Source: Pseudorhodobacter sp. E13
GTDB taxonomy: Bacteria; Pseudomonadota; Alphaproteobacteria; Rhodobacterales; Rhodobacteraceae
Assembly: GCF_003991405.1 (NCBI RefSeq)
Contig: NZ_RPEN01000157.1
Coordinates: 186,001-250,000, forward strand
Direction: 5' to 3'
DNA length: 64,000 nt
Shown here: positions 23,961-32,498 of the stretch, piece after piece
Layout of the letters: every line of letters starts with the position of its first letter
Position numbering within the stretch: position 1 is the first letter of the stretch
The notes under the pieces: model-generated
What the model was told of the DNA's origin: nothing
Seen by the model: the letters and a program-made list of their open reading frames with translations, nothing else
Database searches by the model: none
Made by a program: the position numbers and the translations under genes

Positions 23961-26900
23961 GCGGAGTCTTTGATTGAAAACGTCTTGCAGGATCGCAGCC
24001 TTTTGGCCGGGCTGGTCTCAGGCGCGGCCGAAGACATGAGCCAAAGCGCCATTTTGTCAGACTTGCGTGCCAAGGCCGAAGCTGCGCGCGCCAAGGAGGC
24101 CGAGGCCGCCGCCAAGATCGAGGCAGAGAAAGCCGCAGCGCTTTCGGCCCTACGCGCCAAAACGGTGGAAGCGGAGCCAGAAGCCGACCCATCCACCGCC
24201 GCACTGGCGGCCCTGCGCGCCTTGCAGCCGGGTGAAAACCCGCACGCTGACACCAGCGCCGAAGACGCCTTGAACGCCCTGCGCAGTGCCGCCCCGGTAG
24301 CGAAGGCGCCAGAGGACAACAGCGCCGCCTTGGATGCCCTGCGCAGCGCTGCCCCGGCAGCGAAAGCGCCAGAAGACAACAGCGCCGCCTTGGACGCTCT
24401 GCGCAATGCCGCCCCGGCAGCGAAAGCGCCAGAGGACAACAGCGCCGCCTTGGACACCCTGCGCAGCGCCGCCCCGGTAGCGAAGGCCCCAGAGGACAAC
24501 AGCGCCGCCTTGGACGCTCTGCGCAATGCCGCCCCGGCAGCGAAAGCGCCAGAGGACAACAGCGCCGCCTTGGACACCCTGCGCAGCGCTGCCCCGGCAG
24601 CGAAGGCTCCAGAAGACAACAGCGCCGCCTTGGATGCCCTGCGCAGCGCCGCCCCGGCAGCGAAAGCGCCAGAAGACAACAGCGCGGCGCTGGACGCCCT
24701 GCGCAGCGCTGCCCCGGCAGCGAAAGCGCCAGAGGACAACAGCGCCGCCTTGGACACCCTGCGCAGCGCCGCCCCGGTAGCGAAGGCCCCAGAGGACAAC
24801 AGCGCCGCCTTGGATGCCCTGCGCAGCGCCATCCCGACGCAGGCGGATGATGAGGCGACATTGCCGCCGCGACCGTTGGAGGATGCCTTGGCGGACCTGT
24901 TGGCGGATGCTGCCCCGATGGGGGAGGAGGCGCAAGAGGATCTGAGCGCGCTTTTGGGCGGGCAGCACAGCGCCGAGACTGACCCGCTCGCCGATCTTCT
25001 GGCCGACGCTGCCCCCACGGTTGATGATCTGGAGGGCGAGGTGGAGCGGGAAGGCATCGGCAGCTTGCTGGGCCCGCAAGAGGATGACGCGCTGGCGGCC
25101 TTGCTTGCCGATGACGAGCCCGAGGCGACCGACGATCTGACCGCGTCTGATGCACCGCTTTCGGGCGATATGGGTATGGCGCTGGACGGGCTTGATGACC
25201 TGCTGGCCGAGGGTATCGCCGAACCCGTGCCAGAGGTTGACCCGCTGGATGCGCTGTTGGCAGACCCGGGACCTGCGCCCGAAACCTCTGAGCCGCTGGG
25301 GGCCTTTCTGGCAGAGCCGGCAGAGGAGTCGCTGGAAGGCTTGGTGCCCGTGGATTTGACCACCCCGGATGATGACCCCTTGGATGGGTTGATGGCAGAG
25401 GCTGCGCCGGAGCCGGATCCGCTGGCCGATCTGGGCGATCTGGATGACCTGCTGGACGGGTTGACGGGTGATGCCGCAGACCCGATGGACGCGCCGCCCG
25501 TGGTCGCAGAACCCGCCGCCGAGGATACGTTGGAACTGGCTGATCTGGATGATCTGTTGGGGGCCTTCGACAGCCCGCCAGACCCGGCCCCGCAACCTGC
25601 CGCGCTACAGCCCGCGACATCAGAGTCCACGGACCTGTTGGATGATCTGGACCTGCTTTTGGCCGAAACTGCACCGCCCGCACCTGCCGCCGCAGCAACG
25701 GCGGAGCCGGACGCCCTGTCCGCCTTGGATGATCTTTTGGGCGGCGATCCGGCCCCCGCTACCGCTGCCCCCCATCAAAGCCGCTCGCGCGGTGGGCGGT
25801 TCGGGACGCTGACCGCGCCCACGCCCAGTATCGACGCGCTGGACCGCCCGCGTTTTCGCATGGCGATCTTTGGTGATTTCTCGGGCCGGGCCGCTCGCGG
25901 CGCGATGGAGGTTGGCGAAGCGCTGGCCCGTCGGCGTGGCATCCCCTTGGATGTGGATACGGTCGAAGAGGTGATCGAAGGTTTTGCCACAACGCTGGTG
26001 CTGCCCATCGGCCCCGATGGCAAAGGCATCTCGGTGAAACTGGGGGGGCTGGACGATCTGCACCCCGATGAACTGGTTGATAATCTGGACCTGTTCGACG
26101 CGCTGAAAGGCCTGCGTGGGCGGCTGGCCAATGCCTCTACCGCCGCCTCGGCGGTGCGAGAGATGCAAGGCTGGGGCGAAAGCTTCACCATCGCTGCCGC
26201 GCCCACCCATGGCCGCTCTGCCGCGTCCAGCATCCCGGCAGACAAGAAGCTGAGCGATTTTCAAAAGCTGATCGGCGATACCACGGGGCGCTTGTCGCAA
26301 GCCTCGCCGATTGATGATCTGATAGGGCAGATCGTGGGGCCGCATATCGTGCCCGGCCCAAACCCCGAAGCCGAGGCGCTGAAAGCCTCGGTTGACGAGG
26401 CGATGTCATCGGCGATGCGGCTGGTGCTGCATCACCCGGAGTTTCAGGCGCTGGAGGCGCAATGGCGCGCGCTGGACCTGTTGGCGCGGCGCATTGAAAC
26501 CGATGTGAAGCTGACAATCACGCTGTTTGACGTGTCTGCCGAAGAGATTGCGGCCGACCTTGCCTCGGTCGATGATCTGTCGCAATCGGGCCTGTTCCGG
26601 TTGCTGGATGCACCGCTGCAAGAGGAAGGCGCGATTGGCTTTTCCGCCATGTTCGGCATGTATGCGTTCGAAGAAACCCCGCCCCATGCCGAACTTCTGG
26701 CGCGGATTGGCAAGATTGCGGCGCATGTGCAGGCCCCGTTCATCGCCTCTATGGCCCCCGGTTTCATGGAAGTGCCGTTGAAGGAACGCCACGCCCTGAC
26801 CGCCGCCGCCTGGGACAAGCTGCGCGAAACCGATGCGGCGCGCTATCTTGGCCTTGCCACCCCGCGCTTTTTGCTGCGCCGCCCCTATGGCAAGAAAACC

Positions 26901-27485
26901 GAACCGATTGACGCTTTCGCCTTTGAGGAATTCACCCAGTCCGAAGGGCTGAAAGGGATGCTCTGGGCCAATCCGGTGGTGCTGGTTGCCATTCTGATGG
27001 CGCAGGAATGGAAAGACGGCGACCGCAAGATGAGTTTGGGGAATGTGATGTCGCTGGATGATATCCCGTTCCATTTCGTCACCGATCAGCACGGCGATCA
27101 GGTGGCGCTGCCCTGCACCGAGCGCAATCTGACAGAGGCGCGCGCGCAGCTTGTGCTGGGCCGGGGCTATATGCCGGTCGTGTCCATTCGCGGGCGCGAT
27201 GTGGTGCGGCTGGCTTCGTTTCACGCGTTGAGTGGTGACCTGTTGGCGGGGCCATGGTCTGGCCCGTTGAAACCGCGGGTCGCGCCGACCGGGTCGCCGC
27301 TTGACGTGGAAACCACCGCAAAGAGGGTGCCGGATCAACCCAAGGTGCCGCAACCGGACCCGGCCCCGACTGCGGAAGAAGAAGATGATCTGGACGCGCT
27401 GTTGGCCGGGTTTGGTGACTTGCCAATCGCGACCGATCCTGATGCGATTGACGCCGATTTGGCCGCACTGTTGGAGGGCTTGTGA
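23547..27485 (+). CDS. Chimeric T6SS sheath protein: TssB, tandem repeats, acidic repeats, diverged TssC
   Basis: A 1312-residue mosaic. Residues 1-~145 duplicate the stand-alone TssB almost exactly. An Ala/Glu helical linker follows (~150-250), then nine copies of a 20-residue repeat (252-431, core KAPEDNSAALD), then ~300 residues of acidic Leu-Asp-rich units (DPLADLLADAAP, DDLLAEG and similar). At ~767 RPRFRMAIFGDFSGR begins the N-terminal domain of large-type TssC proteins, and ~924-1236 is TssC-like (HHPEFQALEAQWRALDLLARR, YLGLATPRFLLRRPYGKKT, FAFEEF) but ends before the C-terminal region that TssC uses to lock subunits. An acidic DLDALLAGF tail closes it. The mix suggests a sheath cap, regulator or ClpV decoy rather than a bulk sheath subunit; that is inference. 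Confidence 0.9.
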   Translation: MASSQKFIARNRAPRVQIEYDVELYGAEKKVQLPFVMGVMSDLAGKSEVPQPTIADRKFLEIDVDNFDSRMKSMKPRAAFTVPNTLTGEGNRAVDITFESMDDFSPAAIAAKIEPLKKLLDARTQLANLMTYMDGKSGAESLIENVLQDRSLLAGLVSGAAEDMSQSAILSDLRAKAEAARAKEAEAAAKIEAEKAAALSALRAKTVEAEPEADPSTAALAALRALQPGENPHADTSAEDALNALRSAAPVAKAPEDNSAALDALRSAAPAAKAPEDNSAALDALRNAAPAAKAPEDNSAALDTLRSAAPVAKAPEDNSAALDALRNAAPAAKAPEDNSAALDTLRSAAPAAKAPEDNSAALDALRSAAPAAKAPEDNSAALDALRSAAPAAKAPEDNSAALDTLRSAAPVAKAPEDNSAALDALRSAIPTQADDEATLPPRPLEDALADLLADAAPMGEEAQEDLSALLGGQHSAETDPLADLLADAAPTVDDLEGEVEREGIGSLLGPQEDDALAALLADDEPEATDDLTASDAPLSGDMGMALDGLDDLLAEGIAEPVPEVDPLDALLADPGPAPETSEPLGAFLAEPAEESLEGLVPVDLTTPDDDPLDGLMAEAAPEPDPLADLGDLDDLLDGLTGDAADPMDAPPVVAEPAAEDTLELADLDDLLGAFDSPPDPAPQPAALQPATSESTDLLDDLDLLLAETAPPAPAAAATAEPDALSALDDLLGGDPAPATAAPHQSRSRGGRFGTLTAPTPSIDALDRPRFRMAIFGDFSGRAARGAMEVGEALARRRGIPLDVDTVEEVIEGFATTLVLPIGPDGKGISVKLGGLDDLHPDELVDNLDLFDALKGLRGRLANASTAASAVREMQGWGESFTIAAAPTHGRSAASSIPADKKLSDFQKLIGDTTGRLSQASPIDDLIGQIVGPHIVPGPNPEAEALKASVDEAMSSAMRLVLHHPEFQALEAQWRALDLLARRIETDVKLTITLFDVSAEEIAADLASVDDLSQSGLFRLLDAPLQEEGAIGFSAMFGMYAFEETPPHAELLARIGKIAAHVQAPFIASMAPGFMEVPLKERHALTAAAWDKLRETDAARYLGLATPRFLLRRPYGKKTEPIDAFAFEEFTQSEGLKGMLWANPVVLVAILMAQEWKDGDRKMSLGNVMSLDDIPFHFVTDQHGDQVALPCTERNLTEARAQLVLGRGYMPVVSIRGRDVVRLASFHALSGDLLAGPWSGPLKPRVAPTGSPLDVETTAKRVPDQPKVPQPDPAPTAEEEDDLDALLAGFGDLPIATDPDAIDADLAALLEGL
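24301..24840 (+). repeat. Nine tandem 60-bp repeats inside the chimeric sheath gene
   Basis: Nine exact-length 60-base units, no indels, encode a 20-residue repeat with core KAPEDNSAALD followed by [AT]-LR-[SN]-AAP-[AV]-A. A partial unit precedes them (24269-24300) and the ninth decays at its end. Variants are shared at a distance: the units at 24421 and 24721 are identical over all 60 bases, and those at 24481 and 24781 share the same GGCCCC variant, pointing to block duplication with a 300-base period. In-frame length change by slippage or recombination is expected, so copy number probably varies between strains. Confidence 0.97.
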
Positions 27486-27790
27486 TGCAGGATGCAACGG
27501 ATCAAAAAACCAATCCTGGCGAAGGCGATGATGATGCCCCGATGACTTTGCTTGCAGTTGGACAAGGATACTGGCTTTATAAGGGAGTCGACCTGCTGAA
27601 TGACATGTTGTTTGGGCAAGGTGCCTACCCGTTTAAGGTCAAGTGCTATGTTTTCAAGGATGTGTTTGAATTGAACAAGTTCGGGGGGGGGTCTATTTCG
27701 GTCCCCTCTTTGTGGAGAATTACGCCGGATATTGTGGACCGGTTGCGTGATGAGAACCTACTGATTGAGATATTTTCACCTGACGGCTGA
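27485..27790 (+). CDS. Small unknown protein between chimeric sheath gene and vgrG
   Basis: A 101-residue protein without a recognised family. Acidic N-terminus (about 20 residues rich in Asp), then a compact mixed domain with aromatic positions (GQGYWLYKG, YPFKVKCYVFKDVFELNKF, then SLWRITPDIVDRLRD). No signal peptide or membrane span. Its ATG overlaps the TGA of the chimeric gene by one base; a GTG one codon upstream is also possible. The position directly before vgrG is typical of adaptor or chaperone genes for spike loading, but it does not resemble the known DUF4123, DUF1795 or DUF2169 adaptors. Confidence 0.75.
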   Translation: MQDATDQKTNPGEGDDDAPMTLLAVGQGYWLYKGVDLLNDMLFGQGAYPFKVKCYVFKDVFELNKFGGGSISVPSLWRITPDIVDRLRDENLLIEIFSPDG

Positions 27791-27822
27791 ATTACGGCGC
27801 GCCGGGACGAAAGGGTAAGATT

Positions 27823-29892
27823 ATGGCGGACCAAGCTATTAAAGAGAACCGGAAGCTCCGAATGAAGGGGCCGTTGCCGGAAACACAGATGTTCATCAAG
27901 GCGGCCCGCGTTGTTGAAGGGCTGAGCAAACTTACCGAAACCACTGTCGATTTCATGTCACCGGACAAGAAGCTGGACCTTGGCAAGGTGGTCGGGCAGC
28001 CGATCACCGTCAAGATGATGCTGGGCGATGATGACAGCGGCGACTGGCGCGAATTTGTCGGCACCTGTATCGAGGCGCAGTTCATTGGCCTTCACGAAGG
28101 CTATGGATATTATTCGTTGCAAGTGCGGCCCTGGCTGTGGTTTTTGACCAAGGCGCGCAACAATCGGATTTTCCAGAACCTGAATGCTATTGATATCATT
28201 AAAGAAGTTCTTTCTGACCATTCGTTTGCAGATTTCACCGTCAACCTGAACCGCACACCTGCCGAGCGGGTCTATACGGTTCAATATGACGAAACCGATT
28301 ATGATTTCGTCTGCCGTTTGATGGAGGAGGAAGGGATTTACTTCTTCTCGACCGTCAAGGATGGCGTCGACCATCTGATGATTGTCGATGACATCGGCGC
28401 GCATAGCCCGGTGGAAAATGCGGCCTCGATCAAGTTCTACCTGCGCGAGGCAGAGTATCGCCGCAGCGAGGATCATGTGTTCGAATGGCGCGGGGCAGAG
28501 GCCGTGACCTCCGGTCTGGTGACGCTGAACGACTGGAATTTTGAAAAGCCCAAGGCCGATCTGAAAACCGCCAAGGCCCTGCCGAAAGGCAGCCACAAGC
28601 ATAAGTCATACGAGTTGTATCGCTATCCCGGCCACTACCGCGAAACCGCGCAGGGAGAGGTCTATGCCCGCGTCGAAATGGAAGCCAACGCCGCCGAGTT
28701 TCAAATTCGTCACGGTGTCGGCAACGTGCGCACCTTGGCAACCGGGGCGACGTTCAAGCTGACCGACCACTTCCGCGACAGCGAGAATCAGGAGTATCTG
28801 ATCATCTCGGGCATCCACATGATGCAGATCGAAGCGGATGATGAGGATGAAAGCCAGAAGGACGAAGAGGTAAAGCGCGAAAAGGGCAAAGAGAAAAAGA
28901 TCCCCTCGACCATCGAATTCGATGAAGAGAACAAGGATGCCTATCGCTGCACCTTTGCGTCCTTGCCCAAGAACACCCCTTTCCGCGCCAAGCGCAAAAC
29001 GCCATGGCCACGGATTCCGGGGATTCTGATTGCCAAAGTCACCGGCCCCGCCGGCGAAGAGATTTACACCGATAAATATGGCCGCATCAAAGTGCAGTTC
29101 CCATGGGACCGCGACGGCCAGAATGACGAAAAGACCACCTGTTTCGTGCGGGTCACGACGCCTTGGTCAGGCAAGAACTGGGGCATGATCCATATTCCCC
29201 GAATCGGGCAAGAGGTTGTCATCCAGTTTGAGGATGGCGACCCGGACCGTCCGATCTGCACAGGGATGTTGTATAACGCCGACACCATGCCGCCCTATGC
29301 GCTGCCCGATAACATGACCCAATCGGGGATAAAGACCAATAGTTCCAAAGGGGGCGGCGGTTTCAACGAATTGATGATGGAAGACAAAAAGGGCGAGGAG
29401 CTGGTGCGGCTTCAGTCCGAAAAGGATTACGTCGAGATCATCAAGAACAATGCCACGATCACCATCGGGATGGAAAAGAAAGATCCCGGTGATCTGACGC
29501 AGACAATCTATGCCAACAAGACCGAGACGATCAAAACCGGCGACATGACCTTTACGGTGGAAACCGGCAATGAAATCCGGTCAATCGCCACAGATCAGAC
29601 GCAAACGATTGGCGCCAATCAGACAGAGGACGTTGGCGGCGATGTGGCGGTGACGGTGGGGGGCAACCAATCCCACACCACGGGCGGCACCTATGACAGC
29701 ACGGCAAGCGGGGCCATCACGATTGAATCCAGCCAAAGCATCACGCTGAAGGTCGGCGGCAATTCCATTGTGATTGATCAGGTGGGAATCACGATCAAAG
29801 GCACCATGATCGAAACCAATGCTTCGGGCATGGCCACACATAAGACGAGCGGGATCATGGTGATCCAAGGCTCCCTCGTGAATATTAACTGA
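27823..29892 (+). CDS. vgrG: VgrG (TssI), T6SS spike protein
   Basis: A 689-residue VgrG, the trimeric spike on the Hcp tube. The gp27-like part covers ~1-350 (family landmarks ARNNRIFQNLNAIDIIKEVL, YDETDYDFVCRLMEEEGIYFF, then YPGHY), followed by an unusual charged insertion (~340-365, EADDEDESQKDEEVKREKGK), the gp5 OB-fold (YTDKYGRIKVQFPWDRDG, WGMIHIPRIGQEVVIQFEDGDPDRP) and a C-terminal beta-helix of short repeats rich in QT-x-[GA] and GGN. It ends in a regular spike tip (MVIQGSLVNIN) with no fused toxin domain, so effectors must be delivered non-covalently through PAAR, Hcp or adaptors. Confidence 0.97.
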   Translation: MADQAIKENRKLRMKGPLPETQMFIKAARVVEGLSKLTETTVDFMSPDKKLDLGKVVGQPITVKMMLGDDDSGDWREFVGTCIEAQFIGLHEGYGYYSLQVRPWLWFLTKARNNRIFQNLNAIDIIKEVLSDHSFADFTVNLNRTPAERVYTVQYDETDYDFVCRLMEEEGIYFFSTVKDGVDHLMIVDDIGAHSPVENAASIKFYLREAEYRRSEDHVFEWRGAEAVTSGLVTLNDWNFEKPKADLKTAKALPKGSHKHKSYELYRYPGHYRETAQGEVYARVEMEANAAEFQIRHGVGNVRTLATGATFKLTDHFRDSENQEYLIISGIHMMQIEADDEDESQKDEEVKREKGKEKKIPSTIEFDEENKDAYRCTFASLPKNTPFRAKRKTPWPRIPGILIAKVTGPAGEEIYTDKYGRIKVQFPWDRDGQNDEKTTCFVRVTTPWSGKNWGMIHIPRIGQEVVIQFEDGDPDRPICTGMLYNADTMPPYALPDNMTQSGIKTNSSKGGGGFNELMMEDKKGEELVRLQSEKDYVEIIKNNATITIGMEKKDPGDLTQTIYANKTETIKTGDMTFTVETGNEIRSIATDQTQTIGANQTEDVGGDVAVTVGGNQSHTTGGTYDSTASGAITIESSQSITLKVGGNSIVIDQVGITIKGTMIETNASGMATHKTSGIMVIQGSLVNIN

Positions 29893-29899
29893 GGGTGTC

Positions 29900-30514
29900 A
29901 TGAGCAAACGTTTTCAAAACCTCAAGAAAATCCCGGCAGAGCCAGCCGCGCGCATGCTGGCGATGACAAATACCAAGCTGCAAACCAAGCTGACCTCTCC
30001 GGCCAGCGCGCCTGTCGATGCCGTGCTGGAGGAATTGGCCGGGCTGGGTGCCAAGATCGACATTCTGCGCCTGCTGTCGGTGGCCTTGCCCCCGAGAGAG
30101 GCAACATGGTGGGCCTGCCTTGCCGGGCATGATCTGATTGGCCCGAACCCCAAGGCGGTGCCGCCACCGCTGGCCTGCGCCGAACGCTGGGTTTTCAAGC
30201 CGACCGAGGAGAACCGCATCGCCGCGCGGGATGCGTTTGAAACGGCGGATATGGATGATGACACGACCTTCTGTGCCATGGCCGCCCTTTATGCCGAAGG
30301 CACGCTGGGCCCCGGTGACCTGAACCAGACCCCGGCGCCGCCCAATGGTGTTTCGGCGGCGGTTTTCGCGATGAACCTGTTGTCGATGAAGATGAATGTA
30401 GACCGGATGCAGGTGCATCTGGATATCCTGATCGACCGTGGCCTTGATATCGCGCGGGGTGGCAATGGCCGCGTTGCTGCGGGTGATGGTGCCAAAGCCG
30501 AAGCGAAAGGATGA
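29900..30514 (+). CDS. T6SS-linked protein, DUF6931-like
   Basis: A 204-residue soluble protein. A helical region with LRLLSVALPPREATWWACLAGHDL, then AERWVFKPTEENRIAARDAFETADMDDD and a Met-rich helix resembles, from memory, the DUF6931 family found with VgrG/PAAR genes; I hold that family name with moderate confidence. The start is seven bases after the vgrG stop, and it precedes the PAAR gene by six bases, so the three are surely made together. A role in spike or PAAR-effector assembly is likely. No catalytic motif is visible. Confidence 0.75.
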   Translation: MSKRFQNLKKIPAEPAARMLAMTNTKLQTKLTSPASAPVDAVLEELAGLGAKIDILRLLSVALPPREATWWACLAGHDLIGPNPKAVPPPLACAERWVFKPTEENRIAARDAFETADMDDDTTFCAMAALYAEGTLGPGDLNQTPAPPNGVSAAVFAMNLLSMKMNVDRMQVHLDILIDRGLDIARGGNGRVAAGDGAKAEAKG

Positions 30515-30520
30515 TCTGAT

Positions 30521-30814
30521 ATGCCCGGACCTCCACAAGCCCGCATGACTGATTTGCACACCTGCCTTCTGACCTATGGCGCGCCTTTGCCGGTGTTGCC
30601 GCCCTGTTGTCCAACCGTGATGGTGGTCAAACTGTTCGCGGCCCGGATGACCGACATGTGCCCCGGCGTCTCCCCCCATCCGATTGCCAAAGGGTCAACG
30701 AGTGTTATGATAGGGAAACTGCCCGCTGCGCGGATAGGGATTGATCTGTGTGGGGGCCCGACGCCGGCGCCGATTTTGCCGCCGGGCGCCATCACTGTCT
30801 TAACCGGAGGCTAA
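30521..30814 (+). CDS. PAAR-domain spike tip protein
   Basis: A 97-residue protein consisting only of a PAAR domain, the metal-binding cone that sharpens the VgrG tip. It has the PAAR-x-G-type repeats (KLPAARIGIDLCGGP; KLFAARMTDMCPG) with the His and Cys residues that bind zinc (DLHTC, MCPG, SPHP, DLCGG). No extension, so it cannot carry an effector domain itself. It lies in the vgrG - DUF6931-like - PAAR - FHA gene string. Confidence 0.93.
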   Translation: MPGPPQARMTDLHTCLLTYGAPLPVLPPCCPTVMVVKLFAARMTDMCPGVSPHPIAKGSTSVMIGKLPAARIGIDLCGGPTPAPILPPGAITVLTGG

Positions 30815-30821
30815 TGACGGT

Positions 30822-32426
30822 ATGTCTGTAACACTGCGGTTTCAATCAACGGGATCTGTTCCGGGTGACGGGGCCCCGATCGTCATGATCGGGCCCAGCC
30901 TGACCATCGGGCGCGGACCGGAAAATGACGTGGTCTTGCCAGACCCCGACCGTCTGATTTCCAAAAACCACTGTGCGATCGAGGATAATAACGGTGACGT
31001 GACGGTCATTGATTTTTCGACCAATGGCACATTTCTGAACTATGGCAAGAATGCTTTGGGCCGGGTGCCAACGCCCTTGAATGACGGGGATGTGCTGTCG
31101 ATGGGGGCCTACGAACTGGTCGTCGCCATTACCAGCGATGTCTCGGCTGACCCGCTGGCAGGTTTGCCGCCCCCGGTTGATGATGGCCCGGTGTCGCATG
31201 GGTCTGCGGGGGCGTCGCCCGAAAGCCTGCTGGATCTGCTGGATGATCCGGGTGCCAAGAAAGCGGATTTTCTGGATGATCTGATGGGCGATCAGGCCCC
31301 GCGTGGCCCCTCGCAGATTGTGCGCGAGGACCCGATTGACAGTTTGATGCTGCCCAATGTGGGGGATGGCGATGACCCCATTCTCGGCCCGCTGCCCGAC
31401 CCGCTGGATGAAGAATTCGGCGCCTCGCATGGGTCGCATAGCGCCTCGGTGTCGGACAGTTTTACGGCGCGCAAAACCGCGAAATCGGTGATACCGGATG
31501 ATTGGGATGATGATTTCCTCAGCCCAACGCCCAAAACCCCCGAGGCAAAAGCCCCGCCGCCAAGCCCCGTGCCAGACCTGCCGCCAGAGGTGGATGACGA
31601 TCTGCTGCCAGAACCGCCTGCACCCAGCCCGCCGCCAAAACCGGTGGCGGAACCGGTGGCAAGGCCGAAACCCGCCGCCCCCGTGGCCGAGGATGAAAGC
31701 TCTCCCTTCGCGGTGTCGGTCGGGTCGTCCAAAGTCACCTCTTCGGTGGTGCCGCCGCCGCCGCCATTGCAACGCGCCGCCGCAGCGCGTCCCGCTGCGG
31801 TGGCCGCAAAGCCCCCCGTTGCCGCCAAGCCCGCCGCAGCACCCCAATCGCATGATGCCGCCCGTGCCTTTCTGCGCGGGGCCGGGGTCGAAGACCTGAC
31901 CATCACGGATGATGAACTGGCCGAAACGATGGAACGCTTGGGCAGTGTGATGTTCACGCTGATCTCGGGCCTGCGCGATATCTTGATGACGCGCACCTCG
32001 ATCAAATCCGAGTTTCGGATCGAAAAGACGGAACTGGCCGCCGGTGGCAACAACCCGTTGAAATTTGCGCTTAGCCCTGAACATGCGGTGGAATTCATCG
32101 TCAAGCCGCGCAAGGGTTATATGCCCGCCTCTGCCGCAGTCGAGGAAGCGCTGGGCGATATCAAGGCGCATGAGGTGGCCATGGTCACCGGCATGGAAGC
32201 CGCGATCAAGGATGTTCTGGGGCGGCTGGACCCCAAAACGCTGGAAGAAAAGATCGGCAAGGGCGGCGGTTTTGCCGATATGCTCAAAGGCCGCAAATCC
32301 CGCTATTGGGAAACCTATGAAAAGCTGTATGCCGATATTTCGGAACAGGCCGAACATGATTTTCACGAGTTTTTCAGCAAAGAGTTTGCCAAGGCCTACA
32401 AGAAGCAATTGGAAAGATTGAAATGA
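30822..32426 (+). CDS. tagH: FHA-domain T6SS regulator (TagH/Fha1)
   Basis: A 534-residue protein of the Fha/ImpI type. The N-terminal FHA phosphothreonine-binding domain (~1-105) shows the canonical residues: TIGRGPENDVVL, LISKNHCAIE and DFSTNGTFLN. A ~230-residue acidic, Pro/Ala-rich linker follows, then the T6SS-specific C-terminal domain (~345-534, with TLISGLRDILMTRTSIKSEFR and the terminal YADISEQAEHDFHEFFSKEFAKAY). It is expected to bind a Thr-phosphorylated partner made by PpkA, in Agrobacterium TssL and in Pseudomonas Fha itself, to license assembly. Seven bases after PAAR. Confidence 0.93.
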   Translation: MSVTLRFQSTGSVPGDGAPIVMIGPSLTIGRGPENDVVLPDPDRLISKNHCAIEDNNGDVTVIDFSTNGTFLNYGKNALGRVPTPLNDGDVLSMGAYELVVAITSDVSADPLAGLPPPVDDGPVSHGSAGASPESLLDLLDDPGAKKADFLDDLMGDQAPRGPSQIVREDPIDSLMLPNVGDGDDPILGPLPDPLDEEFGASHGSHSASVSDSFTARKTAKSVIPDDWDDDFLSPTPKTPEAKAPPPSPVPDLPPEVDDDLLPEPPAPSPPPKPVAEPVARPKPAAPVAEDESSPFAVSVGSSKVTSSVVPPPPPLQRAAAARPAAVAAKPPVAAKPAAAPQSHDAARAFLRGAGVEDLTITDDELAETMERLGSVMFTLISGLRDILMTRTSIKSEFRIEKTELAAGGNNPLKFALSPEHAVEFIVKPRKGYMPASAAVEEALGDIKAHEVAMVTGMEAAIKDVLGRLDPKTLEEKIGKGGGFADMLKGRKSRYWETYEKLYADISEQAEHDFHEFFSKEFAKAYKKQLERLK

Positions 32427-32498
32427 CAGAAAGGCCAAGTGCCATTAGGCTCTGCCATTGGGTGTGTGGCCATCGGAATTTATTTGAAGGAGTAGCCT

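Noticed and set aside
24301-24840. Regular 60-base repeats considered as a CRISPR array
   Set aside because: Units abut without unique spacers and form an in-frame protein repeat; no cas gene is near.
23857-25698. Minus-strand frames (up to 613 codons) across the tandem repeats
   Set aside because: They merely read the repeats in antisense (Arg/Cys/Pro- or Ser/Ala-rich repeats). Open only because the repeat unit has no stops on that strand.
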